A program made the position numbers and the translations under genes. 64,000 nt of DNA from Puia dinghuensis (GTDB lineage Bacteria; Bacteroidota; Bacteroidia; Chitinophagales; Chitinophagaceae), in NCBI RefSeq assembly GCF_014642875.1, contig NZ_BMJC01000002.1:806001-870000 (forward strand), written 5' to 3'. The notes under the pieces were generated by a model, which worked only from the letters and a program-made list of their open reading frames with translations, ran no database searches and was not told where the DNA came from. Shown in pieces: positions 44,302-54,700 of the stretch. The stretch's first letter is position 1; each line of letters begins with the position of its first letter.

Positions 44302-45381
44302 TACGCTAATGTCCGGACCGGACTCCGTCCGGTAGCTAACTATTTGTTTTGTCCTGACGCTTTCATAGGCCTTTTCGATGACGCGGATGATCCGGGTCGC
44401 TTCTTCTGCTGTAACGGGCAGCGGGGCGTTGTTGCGGATGGCCTTGTAGATGCCGTCGAAATAGTCCATATAATTTCCCCTTTCCGTGGGTACGCTTTCC
44501 CTTATTATCTTTCCACCTATTTCCGTATGGAGCAGCCCCTCTTCGGATTCCGGCTCCTCCCCCCAGTCATCCCCTACCGGCAGCTCACCGGCCAGGAGGC
44601 GCCGTTCCTGGACGTCCGTCCGGTTCTTCAGGAAGGTTCCCTTATGGCCAAACAGGCTATAGGCAGGAATTGGTTCACGAACGAGGTAGCTCGACTTTAT
44701 CCGGCACCGGAAACCCGGGTAAAAGAGCAGCACTTCCATGTAGTCGTCCACCTTGGAGTTGTCGCGAATGATAAAGATGTCCGCAAATACGGCATCAGGG
44801 TCCCCGAACAATTGCAGGGCCTGGTCGATCATGTGCGACCCGAGGTCGTATAGCAGTCCGCGGCCAGCCCCAGGGGTCTCCTTATGAACCTTTGGGCTGA
44901 GTGTGGGGGTATAACGATCGTAATGGAACTCGGCCTCCACGAGTTTTCCAAGGACGCCCTCGTCGACGATGCGTTTCACCGTCCGGAAGTCGCTGTCGAA
45001 ACGACGGCTCTGATAGGAGGATATCTTGTTGCCGGTTTGTTTTGCGAGAGCGATAAGCTCCAATCCTTCCGCTTCGGTGACAGTAAAGGGTTTTTCGACG
45101 ATGACATGCTTTCCGGCCAGGAGGGCCTTTTTGGCATAGTCGTAATGGGTGTAGTTGGGGGTGTTGACGATCACCAGTTCGACGGCCGGGTCGGCGAGCA
45201 GGTCTTCGAGGGTGCGGACGACTTTCACATTGGGGTAGAGCGCCTGGGCAAGGTTCTTCTCCCTTTCCCAAACCGAATAGAATTCGAAGCCGGGGTTTAC
45301 ATGCAGGAAGGGAGCGTGAAACACGCGGCCCGACATTCCGAAGGAGCAAATAGCCGTCTTGATAGGTATCATAGCATTCAT
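44296..45381 (-). CDS. Gfo/Idh/MocA oxidoreductase, YdgJ/IolW-like
   Basis: About 361 aa from ATG 45381; a TTG at 45411 is less likely. Cytoplasmic. Rossmann segment TAICSFGMSGRVFHAPFL, then IVNTPNYTHYDYAKKAL and GKHVIVEKPFT (the EKP motif), with GLLYDLGSHMIDQAL in the substrate domain. The FHAPF start is typical of the YdgJ/IolW (scyllo-inositol or related polyol dehydrogenase) branch. Its position inside the pectin locus suggests an uronate- or rhamnose-derived substrate, unproven. The C-terminal codons contain a small hairpin (ACCGGA / TCCGGT), and the stop overlaps the next operator. Confidence 0.88.
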   Translation of the reverse strand: MNAMIPIKTAICSFGMSGRVFHAPFLHVNPGFEFYSVWEREKNLAQALYPNVKVVRTLEDLLADPAVELVIVNTPNYTHYDYAKKALLAGKHVIVEKPFTVTEAEGLELIALAKQTGNKISSYQSRRFDSDFRTVKRIVDEGVLGKLVEAEFHYDRYTPTLSPKVHKETPGAGRGLLYDLGSHMIDQALQLFGDPDAVFADIFIIRDNSKVDDYMEVLLFYPGFRCRIKSSYLVREPIPAYSLFGHKGTFLKNRTDVQERRLLAGELPVGDDWGEEPESEEGLLHTEIGGKIIRESVPTERGNYMDYFDGIYKAIRNNAPLPVTAEEATRIIRVIEKAYESVRTKQIVSYRTESGPDISVR

Positions 45382-45438
45382 TTTTGTGCCCGGGGCGATG
45401 GGTTTAACCAAAGATACCCATCCCCCGGTGCACGGCTA

Positions 45439-45474
45439 ATGATGGGCCTTCGGCCAATGAGCCTCCGGCTCATT
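45439..45474 (-). repeat. Paired palindromes after GH28 gene
   Basis: GGCCTTCGGCC and AATGAGCC / GGCTCATT stand side by side just after the GH28 stop. The 19-bp stretch 45439-45457 recurs exactly, inverted, at 63148-63166 inside ligD. It is probably a mobile REP-like element that may also end the susC transcript. Confidence 0.6.
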
Positions 45475-47110
45475 TTAAGGCATCATTCGTGGCCCCATAA
45501 TTAAAGGCCGCGTCGTGGACGGCTTTTGAACGATCGGTCGACGCTACATGGATGTTGGCGCATTTATTCCCGTTGATGCTAAAAAGCAAGTCTGCGCCCG
45601 CATTATATTGGATGTCATCAAAATGCAGATCGCTGCTGTTCTCAACATAAACCACCGGCCTGCTTGTGTCGGCGGTGATCAACCGGATATTCTTCAGGCC
45701 AATGTTTTGCGCCTCGATGATCTCCGCTCCCTTGTCAGTCTTCAGCACCATATCCGAGAGCTGGATATCCCGGATATTCGTTTCAGGCAGTCCACGCACA
45801 AATATACCTTCTTCGGCCCCATCACAAATGATATTAGATATATGAATATTTCTAAAAATAGGTGTGGCTTCGCTGACGGGTGGGATATCCTCCTTGACGG
45901 CGCCGGAATAGATATCCGCTATGGACGGGGGTTTTGCAAAATAGTACATATCCAGAAACACCGCCTGGTGGACGATATTTCGCATGCTAATATTTTTTAC
46001 ATATATTTTTTCAACAATACCACCGCGGCCGCGCACCGTCTTGAAGCGCAGACCGATGTCGGTGCCGATGAAGGAGCAGTCGCTGACAAAGATGTTGCGG
46101 GCGCCGCCGGACATCTCGCTGCCGATGACGAAGCCCCCGTGAGCCCGGTATACGATATTATTTCGAACAATCATTTCTTCCGTCGGCCGGCCACGTTTAC
46201 GTCCCTCTTCGTCCCGACCGGATTTGACACATATACCGTCGTCGCCGGCGTCGAAAGTACTATTCGCAATAAGGACCCTTCTGCAGGACTCCACATCGAT
46301 ACCATCGCCATTGGCGGCATTCCAGGGATTACGGACATGAACGTCGTTCACGGTAAGGTCTTCGCAGAGCAGGGTATGGAGGCACCAGGCAGGTGAATTC
46401 TGGAAAGTGGTACCATCAAGCAATACCTTTTTGCAATTGGCGAGTACGAGGAGGTTGGGCCGGAGGAAGTCGCGGATATCCTCGAAATCGGCGGGGGTCA
46501 TACCGGGCTTTAGCCAGCCGGCGTCTTTTGTTCTGAAGCCTTTTAGTGATTTTGCGGAGGGGAACCAGGTCTTGCCGTCTTCGGTGACAACACCGCCGGA
46601 GGCTACCTTATGCTTCCATTCCGACTCGGTGAGGCGGTCTTTGGCAATCCAGCGCCAGCTGTCGCCATTGCCGTCGATGATACCGCCACCGGTGATGGCG
46701 ATATTTTCCAGGTCAGTGCCGGAGATGGGGGACTGGCAGCGGGCCGCTGGATGACCTTCCCAGTTGCCTGCGACGATGGGATACTGGTCTTTATCGTCTG
46801 TGAACTGGAGGATGGCGGCACGGTCAATATGGAGATTCACATTTGAACGAAGGACAATGGGTCCGGTGAGCCAGAGACCGGCTGGGATGAGCACTACTCT
46901 CCCACCGTGGCTATTACAATCGCGGATCGCTGCATCGATGGCCTTTGTATTGAGGGTGATGCCGCCCGCGACGGCGCCGTAATTTTTTATGTCGACCGTA
47001 TCATTTTTGAAGATGGGGCGCTGAATGACTGGAAGATGGTTCCAGTCGTAATTTTGAGCGGAGAGTGTGTGGACGGCAAGTACGATCAATGTTGTCCATA
47101 AGAAGCGCAT
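45470..47110 (-). CDS. GH28 polygalacturonase-like hydrolase
   Basis: 547 aa from ATG 47110 (ATG 47116 is also possible), with a signal peptide ending TLSAQ. Right-handed beta-helix with the GH28 motifs: NGDGID (NTD-like), STFDAGDDGICVKSG, AHGGFVIGSE (in place of GHG) and LRFKT (RIK). Acidic catalytic residues are the Asp of NGDGID and the two of AGDDG. It cleaves galacturonan or unsaturated rhamnogalacturonan oligomers, probably in the periplasm. Its start is 10 bp after the stop of the triple-domain pectinase gene. The last gene of the susC transcript by position. Confidence 0.93.
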   Translation of the reverse strand: MRFLWTTLIVLAVHTLSAQNYDWNHLPVIQRPIFKNDTVDIKNYGAVAGGITLNTKAIDAAIRDCNSHGGRVVLIPAGLWLTGPIVLRSNVNLHIDRAAILQFTDDKDQYPIVAGNWEGHPAARCQSPISGTDLENIAITGGGIIDGNGDSWRWIAKDRLTESEWKHKVASGGVVTEDGKTWFPSAKSLKGFRTKDAGWLKPGMTPADFEDIRDFLRPNLLVLANCKKVLLDGTTFQNSPAWCLHTLLCEDLTVNDVHVRNPWNAANGDGIDVESCRRVLIANSTFDAGDDGICVKSGRDEEGRKRGRPTEEMIVRNNIVYRAHGGFVIGSEMSGGARNIFVSDCSFIGTDIGLRFKTVRGRGGIVEKIYVKNISMRNIVHQAVFLDMYYFAKPPSIADIYSGAVKEDIPPVSEATPIFRNIHISNIICDGAEEGIFVRGLPETNIRDIQLSDMVLKTDKGAEIIEAQNIGLKNIRLITADTSRPVVYVENSSDLHFDDIQYNAGADLLFSINGNKCANIHVASTDRSKAVHDAAFNYGATNDALK

Positions 47111-47120
47111 ATGCATACGT

Positions 47121-49823
47121 TTATTGTTGTAAAAGTAAAGGATCCCAGTCGCCGAATATTTTTTGCGGGGTGATGTCATCGGCTTCTTTTTTTGTTAGTT
47201 GCCGCGACCAGGAAACGCGGGCGGCGGGGTTGGCGCCGGGTCCTTCGTCATCATATTCCGCATAACGCGTCGTCTTATAGTTTTCGGTATTGTTCCAGTT
47301 GGCCCAACCCGCGGGCATAATATGTTTACCCAGCCAGCAGTGAAGATAGATGACACAGGCATAGGGGCGCCAGGGCCGGCCAAGGGAGACCCGGTCGAGC
47401 GAGGTGTCGCCTGTGAGGGTACAGCTGTCGAAGACAAAACCATATGCATGATCCTGTGGCGTAGAGGCCGCCGTGACGTGAGAGTTCTTCTTGCTATGGA
47501 TATGACAGTGTTGGAACCAGGCCGTGGCGGCCCCAAAGATGAAATCGGTTGTCCCTTCGATGTAGCAGTCCTTATAATACTGCCGGCTTTTGACACTGTT
47601 GAGAAAAAGGATGTCCTGGTTGCCGATGATACGGCAGCCAATGAAGACGGCACGATCGCCAATGACTTCCACACCTACCGCCTGGCCGGCATTGAAGCCA
47701 GCATCATTGCGGAAGGTGACGCCCTCTGCCCTGAAGTCGTTACCCGTGACACGGAAGCTGTAAGAATTTCGCGTGTTAACACTGTCACCCTGGGTGTTGA
47801 CCATTCCCGGGTGATCGTCATAAGTGAGTATCGTGCCGGTTTCGCCGATGAGGGTAATGCTGTCTTTTGTGAGCTGCAGCTTTTCACGGTATATTCCGGC
47901 CTTGACGTAGATGAGGGTGTTGGGTCTTGCCGCGTCGAAGGCGGCCTGGACGGTGGGGTAATCCGTGGGGACGATGATGCGGCGAATTATTTGCCGTCGC
48001 CACCGGGGATATTCGTCCAGGACCTGTTGAGGTGAGTAGGTATACCAGCCATAGCCATCGCGGCGTTCGCGGGTAACCTCGGCAAGCGAATAGACGATCT
48101 TGCTGTCGCGGTTGCAAAAGATGGGCCGATGGGTTTTTAGTTCATAGTAGCGCGTCCAGATGGGGGGAGCGGTGGAGTCGGTGACCACGATGCGGTCGGA
48201 GACGGAGACCCGGAAGGGTGTCACCATCTGCGGGGCGGGGATCGTCTTTACACGGGTGTACAGGATCGCGGATTCCCGAAACCAGGCCACCGCGTTGTCG
48301 ATGGCTGCTTTTATGGCGGGGCTTGGATCATCGATACTCATCAGGAAAAGGACGAGATCGGCGCTTTCCTTGTTGCAAATGGATGGCGGTTCGAATTTAC
48401 GCGCCCAGGCGGGCTGCAGACTGCTTTCATCGTATTGCTGACACCACGCGGTGGGCCAGCCGGCGTCGTTTATCTGTGTCTTCAGGATGCAGTCCAACCC
48501 TTTGTCGTACGCAAGGGCAAGTTTTTGCCGCAGCCGGTCGTCGACAAAATCATATTGGGGCTGGTGGTCGTTGATGGCTTTCAGCAGTCGCATGATCCCT
48601 TCATAGGCGCCGTCATTAAAGGTGATGCAGCGGCTGTAGTTGGATTCGAGGGGATAGTATTGCGGCCAGCCACCATTTTTGTATTGGGCGGCAAGAATGA
48701 AATCCAGGCCTTTGATGGCGGCGGCGCTGTAGCGGGGGTCATGGAGGGTTTGCCATGCGAGTGACAGGGCGGCAATGTGATTGTAGGTGGTGCCGTTGTC
48801 GAAAGTGGTATTGGTTTGATTCTTCGCGGCGAGCAGGCTGTCCTTTTGGCTGGCGGACAGGATGGCAAAGAGATCGTAGTTCTTGGGCCAACCACCATTC
48901 GTCTTCTGCAACAAGAGGATATTATCAGCGATGTCTTTTACATCGGTGGGGTCGTATCTCGGCCGGCCCGGGAGAGGGTTGATGATGTTGGCCTTATTAA
49001 AGATGGCATACCAGTGGCCGGCATTGTCCCCGAATGGTGCGGGATCGATGCGGGAGGCGGCCGCCGGCGCCTGCGGCGCCGGCGGCCGAATGATGTGACT
49101 GGCAAGATCGAGGTTCAGCGAGCGGATATCGGCCAGGACGATCTCTGCCATTTTGCGGGCGCCGAATTCACTGAAATGGGTGTCGTCCTGTCTTCCCTGC
49201 GGATAGTTGGGATGTTCGCCGGGCTGCAGATAGTTGAAGAGCCATTTCGAGTTTTCGGGGCCGAACTGTTGCAGGAGTGTTTGGCTTTCCTTGTCCAGAT
49301 CGATCAGCGGGGTATGCTGTTCGGCGGCTACTTTCCGGACGATGGCGGCATAGACGGCGTGGGTCTCCAGGATGTTGCCGGTGGAGTCGAATTTCCGCCG
49401 GGCGACGGGCGTGATCAGGACAGGGATGGCGTTTTTATCGCGAGCCTCCTTTATAAAGCGAACGAGGTTGGCGGCGAACTGATCTTCGGGAGTGTAGGTT
49501 GCTTTTGCAGGAACCTCATCGTTGTGACCGAATTGAATGAAGACGTAATCGCCGGGATGCAGGCTGTTGAACACGGCGTCCCAGCGGCCTTCAGCGATGA
49601 AGGACTTTGTGCTGCGGCCATTCTTTGCGCGGTTGTCGACAGCGACGGTGGAGTCGAAGAAGTGTTCGAAAGGCATACCCCAACCCGTTTCGGGGTATGC
49701 CTTTATTTCTTTGTCAGCCATGGTAGAGTCGCCGATGAGCCAGACGGTAGTCTTGCTTTCCGGCGGAGCGAAGGCTGCCAGCAAGAGGAATACGAATGTC
49801 GATGCGATGCGTTTAATACCCAT
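47121..49823 (-). CDS. CE12-PL10-CE8 triple-domain pectinase
   Basis: 900 aa with an N-terminal signal peptide. Domain 1 (about 25-240) is an SGNH acetylesterase of CE12 type: GDST with Ser33, KNGRSTKSF, FGHND with Asn101, DDTH with Asp213/His216. Domain 2 (about 265-580) is a PL10-like pectate lyase: NGGWPKNYD, TFDNGTTYNHI, TAWCQQYDESSLQPAWARKFEPPSIC. Domain 3 (about 610-895) is a CE8 pectin methylesterase: GNQDILFLN (Gln736, Asp737), GTTDFIFGA (Asp760), GRPWRPY (Arg816, Trp818). One protein would thus remove acetyl and methyl groups and cut the backbone. The linker between domains 1 and 2 (RPPAPQAPAAASR) is encoded by a perfect hairpin. It overlaps the susD stop by 11 bp. Confidence 0.92.
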   Translation of the reverse strand: MGIKRIASTFVFLLLAAFAPPESKTTVWLIGDSTMADKEIKAYPETGWGMPFEHFFDSTVAVDNRAKNGRSTKSFIAEGRWDAVFNSLHPGDYVFIQFGHNDEVPAKATYTPEDQFAANLVRFIKEARDKNAIPVLITPVARRKFDSTGNILETHAVYAAIVRKVAAEQHTPLIDLDKESQTLLQQFGPENSKWLFNYLQPGEHPNYPQGRQDDTHFSEFGARKMAEIVLADIRSLNLDLASHIIRPPAPQAPAAASRIDPAPFGDNAGHWYAIFNKANIINPLPGRPRYDPTDVKDIADNILLLQKTNGGWPKNYDLFAILSASQKDSLLAAKNQTNTTFDNGTTYNHIAALSLAWQTLHDPRYSAAAIKGLDFILAAQYKNGGWPQYYPLESNYSRCITFNDGAYEGIMRLLKAINDHQPQYDFVDDRLRQKLALAYDKGLDCILKTQINDAGWPTAWCQQYDESSLQPAWARKFEPPSICNKESADLVLFLMSIDDPSPAIKAAIDNAVAWFRESAILYTRVKTIPAPQMVTPFRVSVSDRIVVTDSTAPPIWTRYYELKTHRPIFCNRDSKIVYSLAEVTRERRDGYGWYTYSPQQVLDEYPRWRRQIIRRIIVPTDYPTVQAAFDAARPNTLIYVKAGIYREKLQLTKDSITLIGETGTILTYDDHPGMVNTQGDSVNTRNSYSFRVTGNDFRAEGVTFRNDAGFNAGQAVGVEVIGDRAVFIGCRIIGNQDILFLNSVKSRQYYKDCYIEGTTDFIFGAATAWFQHCHIHSKKNSHVTAASTPQDHAYGFVFDSCTLTGDTSLDRVSLGRPWRPYACVIYLHCWLGKHIMPAGWANWNNTENYKTTRYAEYDDEGPGANPAARVSWSRQLTKKEADDITPQKIFGDWDPLLLQQ
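49058..49088. repeat. 14-bp-arm palindrome in the CE12/PL10 linker
   Basis: CGGCCGCCGGCGCC / GGCGCCGGCGGCCG, loop TGC, all GC. It encodes part of a Pro/Ala linker between two enzyme domains, in frame. Confidence 0.7.
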
Positions 49824-51681
49824 AATCCTGCTTTAAATTATAGTTCGCGTCCAGGGCCTGCTGGGGGATAGGCAGCAATTCGCTGTGATTGGCCGTGAAG
49901 TAGAAGGCATAGCCATTCGACGAACCGGTAGCGGCGAGTATCCCGCTGATGGACTTGGAGACCCAGAGTATCTTTTTGTAGCTGGAGTCATTGGAGCCTG
50001 GCCGGGGGTTGTACAACGAGGTCTTAAAGAGTACGCCGGTGGAAATAACCGAATGCGTCGAGTCATAGAATACCGAGTCGGGCAGGTTGGCGAAGCTAAG
50101 CGGATTGGTGTTATAAGCGCCGGTGAACCCGCCCTTCCTTGCCGCCATTGCGGTAAGATTGCTCTTGGCGTCGGCCAGTCGTTGGGCGAGAAGATTCCAA
50201 CGGATGAGGTCGAATTTGCGGATGCCTTCACCGCCGAATTCCAGGGACCGCTCTTTTACGATGGCGTTGAAGAAGCCGGTATAGTTGGTGGGAGTAGTCC
50301 CGATGGCAGACGTGTGGCCGGCATAGGCCCGTTTGCGCACCTGTTCGAAAGCGGCGATGGCGGCTGCGGAAGGGGCGCCATTCAATTCATTGTCGGTCTC
50401 GGCAAACATCAGCAGGACATCGGAGAAGCGCAGGAGAGGCCAGTCGAGCCCGTAATATTGGGCCGTGGAGGTCAGTTGCGAGGGATTGCTGATCCAGTCC
50501 CTTCTGAATTTGGCTTGGACGATGGTGGTGGGCGGATGAGGTGTCAGGGTATTGAGATCTTTATAGACTTCATACGCGGCACAGGTGATGTCGCGGCGCG
50601 TGTCGACGGAATCGAAGAGATAGAAGTAGGTAGGCAGTACCGCGATAGCGGCGTTGCCGGTGAGGGAGACGCCGTTGATCTTGGTGCCATCGTAGTAGCC
50701 CAGCTTGCTGTCGTTGGTACCCTGGCCACCGGTCATGGCCACGCGAAACATGATCTCACCGACGGGGTCGGTGGTATGGGCATCGATGGATCCCTTGAAT
50801 ACGGTGTTGAAGCTGGGATTGAGCGTGTGCTCATCGGGGCGGGCCATTATCTGCTGGCATTCATCATGGGCTATCTGGTAATACGTTTTATAGTCCGCGG
50901 GGCGGGTCATGGTCTGACCGTACATGCTGCTGGCGCGGCGTAAGGAGTAGCCGCCGCGGTAGAGGGCGATTCGGGCACGGAGGCCCTTTACGGCGCCAAG
51001 AGTGATCCGTTCGTCGTTGAGAACGTCGCCAAGGGAAGTCACATCGGTGCGCCAGGGGACAAGGCTTTCCGCCTGGAGGAGATCGTTGAGCAGGTGGTTG
51101 TAGATGGTATCCCGGTCGGTCTTGGCCAGAAACAGGTTGGTTGCCTGGGCGGAAGGCACCCATTGGGCAGGTACGTCGCCCCAGTTGCGGATCAATTCCA
51201 TATAATACTGGGCGCGTAAGGTAAGGGCTTCGCCGTAGAGCCGGTGAAGTTCGCCGATCTGGGCCGGTGAGCCGTTGGCATAGAGGGCCATCTTCGGGAT
51301 ATACCAGATACAGATGTTGGCGCGTTCGATACCCTGGTAGAGTTGGTTCCAGGGCGTGAAGAGCTGTGCGTTGCCGGCATTGGCATTGTAGTGTGCGATA
51401 TCGCCCCGATCGTTATCCCCTATCTGGTGCAGCCCCATCATCTCGTCGTTGTCGTAGGGAAAGTACATACTGATGCGGATGCCATAACCATTGTCGCCTT
51501 CGAGATCCTGGTAGGCGCCCAGCACGGCTTTCTGCGCGTTCTGCACATTGGAGAAGACATAGTCGGGGCTGAAAGAAGAGACGGCTGCGGGCTGGAGGTA
51601 TTTCTTACAGGAGCCTACGAGCAGGAAGACCGCTGCGAGCAGGAGACCCGTTATCCGAATAAGATGTTTTTTATGTTGCAT
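49813..51681 (-). CDS. SusD/RagB-family glycan-binding lipoprotein
   Basis: 622 aa with lipobox LLVGSC (Cys25 lipidated), so surface-exposed on the outer membrane. N-terminal TPR-like SusD fold: YVFSNVQNAQKAVLGAYQDL, then GEALTLRAQYYMELIRNWGDVP. C-terminal RagB part: DWPLLRFSDVLLMFAETDNELNG and the typical EFGGEGIRKFDLIRWN. It binds pectic oligosaccharides and closes the SusC channel like a lid. It starts 20 bp after the stop of susC and overlaps the next gene by 11 bp. Confidence 0.95.
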   Translation of the reverse strand: MQHKKHLIRITGLLLAAVFLLVGSCKKYLQPAAVSSFSPDYVFSNVQNAQKAVLGAYQDLEGDNGYGIRISMYFPYDNDEMMGLHQIGDNDRGDIAHYNANAGNAQLFTPWNQLYQGIERANICIWYIPKMALYANGSPAQIGELHRLYGEALTLRAQYYMELIRNWGDVPAQWVPSAQATNLFLAKTDRDTIYNHLLNDLLQAESLVPWRTDVTSLGDVLNDERITLGAVKGLRARIALYRGGYSLRRASSMYGQTMTRPADYKTYYQIAHDECQQIMARPDEHTLNPSFNTVFKGSIDAHTTDPVGEIMFRVAMTGGQGTNDSKLGYYDGTKINGVSLTGNAAIAVLPTYFYLFDSVDTRRDITCAAYEVYKDLNTLTPHPPTTIVQAKFRRDWISNPSQLTSTAQYYGLDWPLLRFSDVLLMFAETDNELNGAPSAAAIAAFEQVRKRAYAGHTSAIGTTPTNYTGFFNAIVKERSLEFGGEGIRKFDLIRWNLLAQRLADAKSNLTAMAARKGGFTGAYNTNPLSFANLPDSVFYDSTHSVISTGVLFKTSLYNPRPGSNDSSYKKILWVSKSISGILAATGSSNGYAFYFTANHSELLPIPQQALDANYNLKQDYGY

Positions 51682-51701
51682 AAAGAATATATTATCGACA
51701 G

Positions 51702-54700
51702 TTAAAAGTTGACATTAATGCCGGCCACATAGCTGCGGCTGCGCGGATAAGCGGAATAGTCCACACCAGGGGTGATGGGAGTGCTGATACGGTCGCTTAC
51801 TTCCGGATCGTAGCCGCTGTAGCCGGTGATGACGGCTACGTTGTTTACGGTGGCATAGATGCGCAGGCGGGCGATCTTCAGCTTCCTGACAACAGCTGCC
51901 GGCAGCGTATAACCAAGGGTGATGTTATTGATGCGGATGAAAGAGGCGTCTTCCACGGCCCAGGATTGGGGCATAAAGGTGGTGCTGCTGCTTCCGACAA
52001 GCGGTATCCAGTATTTAGCGCCTGCATTGACCGCATCCAGGGCAGCGGGCGCGATGCCGGTAACCTGGCCGGAGGCGTTGAGTCCCTCTATGACATTTCC
52101 GTTGCCGTCCACGGTGTGCCAGCGGTGCTGCATGAAGCCCATCAGGTTGGCGCCCGGGGTGTAGCCGCTGGAGAACTCCAGTTTATTATAGTTATACACC
52201 TGGTTACCGTAGGAGAAGTTGATAAAGATGCTGGCGTCGAATCCTTTGTATATGAAGGTCTGGGTGAGGCCACCGAAGAATTTGGGCAGGGCATGACCGA
52301 TGACGGTACGGTCATTGGCGGTGACGATGGTATCACCATTGAGTCCCTGGTATTTGAGTGATCCGGGCATCGGGGTGGAAGCCGTAATACTGGCGTCATT
52401 GGGTACGCCGGATTTCAGGGTATAGACACTGGTACCGGAGTTGTAATTGAAGTCGCTGGTTTTATAGAATCCGGCGGTCTTCAGCCCCCACATCGAGCCG
52501 ACGGGCTGGCCCACCTTTACAATGTAGTCGGCAGGGTTGTTGCCACCGGCCCAGCCGGAATTGAACAGGAAAGATTGCTGGCCTCCGAGGCTCGTGACCC
52601 TGTTCTGGTTGAAGGAGATGTTGAAGGCAGCGGTCCACTGAAAGGTATGGTGTGTGAGGATGGTGGCGGAGAGCTGTGCTTCCGCGCCTCTGTTGGTGGT
52701 GGAGCCGACATTCTGCTGTTGGGTGGTGTAGCCGGTGTTGGAAGGGATGGCGTTATTGATCAGCAGGTTGCTGGTCTTGTTGCTGTAGACGTCGACCACA
52801 ACCCCGATACGGTTGTTGAATAGGGTGGCATCCAGGCCCAGGTTGCGGGAGATGGTTGTTTCCCACTTTAGGTTCCCATTCGGAAGATTCGGCGCCTGGA
52901 AGGCCGTGATGAGGTTGTTGCCAAGCCCGTCCTGAACAGTAGAGAAGGTACTGGTATAGAGATAGGGCGAGATGCGATTGTTGCCGGCCGTGCCATAGGA
53001 GGCCCTGATCTTAAGGTCGTTGAACCAACCTATATTTTGCATGAACTTCTCCTGGGAAACGCGCCAGGCAACGGTGGCTGCGGGGAAATAGCCCCATTGG
53101 TGACCGGAAGCGAAGAGCGAAGAGCCGTCTGCACGGAAAGAGAGGTAAGCGAGATAGCGGTTGTCATAGCCATAGGAAAGGCGGGTAAAGAAGGACAACA
53201 GCCGGATGGTGACGTCGGTGGTAGTCGGTTTTGGCTCTGCAAGGGAAGTATTGGGTGGCGTACCGAGATTCATATTGCCCAATGCTGCCGACGACGTCGT
53301 TCCCAGCGGGAAGAAACGGGTCTCGACATAGCCGTCCTTTTCATGTGTCTGATAGGTTTCTTCCCCGGCGATGAGGGTGATGGCATGTTTGTCCTTCCAG
53401 TCGCCGCGCATGGCCGAGTTTGTAAAGGTGAAGACATTGGAGTTGTCCAGGGTTTGGATATCGGTGGTATTGATACCGGCGATAGGCATGCCTGCGCCGT
53501 TGCTCTTGGAATTGTTGGTGAGCGTGTCGTCAAAAGCGTCCTGGCGCATACTGTTGTCATCGTAGCCAAACGTGCTTCTGAAGCTGAGGAATTTCGTGAG
53601 CGTGAGATTGGCGTAGCCGGTGAAGTCGAGCACATTCGTGTTGCTTCTGCGATATTGCTGCTGATTGAGCAGTACGGGGTTGACGAGGTTGAGGCCATTG
53701 GCATTGGTCTCCGTGTAGTAATTGGCATCGAAGGTGTTGGACGTTTGTCCCGGCAGGAGGAAGGGTTGATAGCGGACTACCTCCCGGAGGAAGTTGAGGC
53801 TGGAAGAGCCGGTGTTGGAAGTTCCGGCGCCATCGACGACCGTGTTATTATAGCGGGTGTTGAAGCCTACTCTGAGGATCTTGCTGGCCTGGTGATCGAG
53901 ACGGAAGTTGATGAGTTTTCGATCGAAGTCGGAGAGTAACATGACCCCGTCCGAGCGGTTGTCGGTAAGGCTGAGGTTGTATTGGGTCTGGTCGGTGCCG
54001 CCGGTGATGCTGACGTTATTGGTCATCTGGAAAGCGCTGCGGCCGAATAGTTGCTTTTGCCAGTCGAAGGGCTGAACCGTCTTGTATTTCTGGACGGTAT
54101 CCCAGCTGTAGCCGTAGGGAGTGATGCCAGAGCTGTCGCCGGTGAGCTGGGCTCTTTCATACTGGTAGTACATAAAGTCATAGGGTGAGAGGACGGGTAG
54201 TTCTTTTGCCAGCTTGTTGAACCCGACGAAGCCGTTGTAGGCGATGCTGGTTCTGCCGCCGGTGTTGCGGCCGCCCTTGGTAGTGATGATCACCACGCCG
54301 TTGGCGCCGCGGGCGCCATAGATGGCGGTGGAGGCGGCGTCTTTGAGTACGTCGATGGAGGCGATGTCCTGGGGGGAGATGAAGTTGAGGGCATTATCCA
54401 CCTGTATCCCGTCCACGACGTATAGCGGAGAGTTGTTCTGGGTGATGGAGCCGCCACCTCTAACGCGGATGATTACCTGTGCGTTGGGTGATCCCTCCGA
54501 GCCGGTGACCTGGACACCGGCCAAACGGCCCGCCAGGGCTTCCGAGGCGGAGTTGATGGGAATGTCCTTCAGGTCCTTGGCTCCGATGGAGGACACGGAG
54601 GCCAGCACGTCCCGCCGGCGAACCGTCTGGTAGCCGATGACGACCACATCTTCGAGGGCCGCGGCCGACCTTCTGAGGCGGACGACTACGCCCGGAGTGG

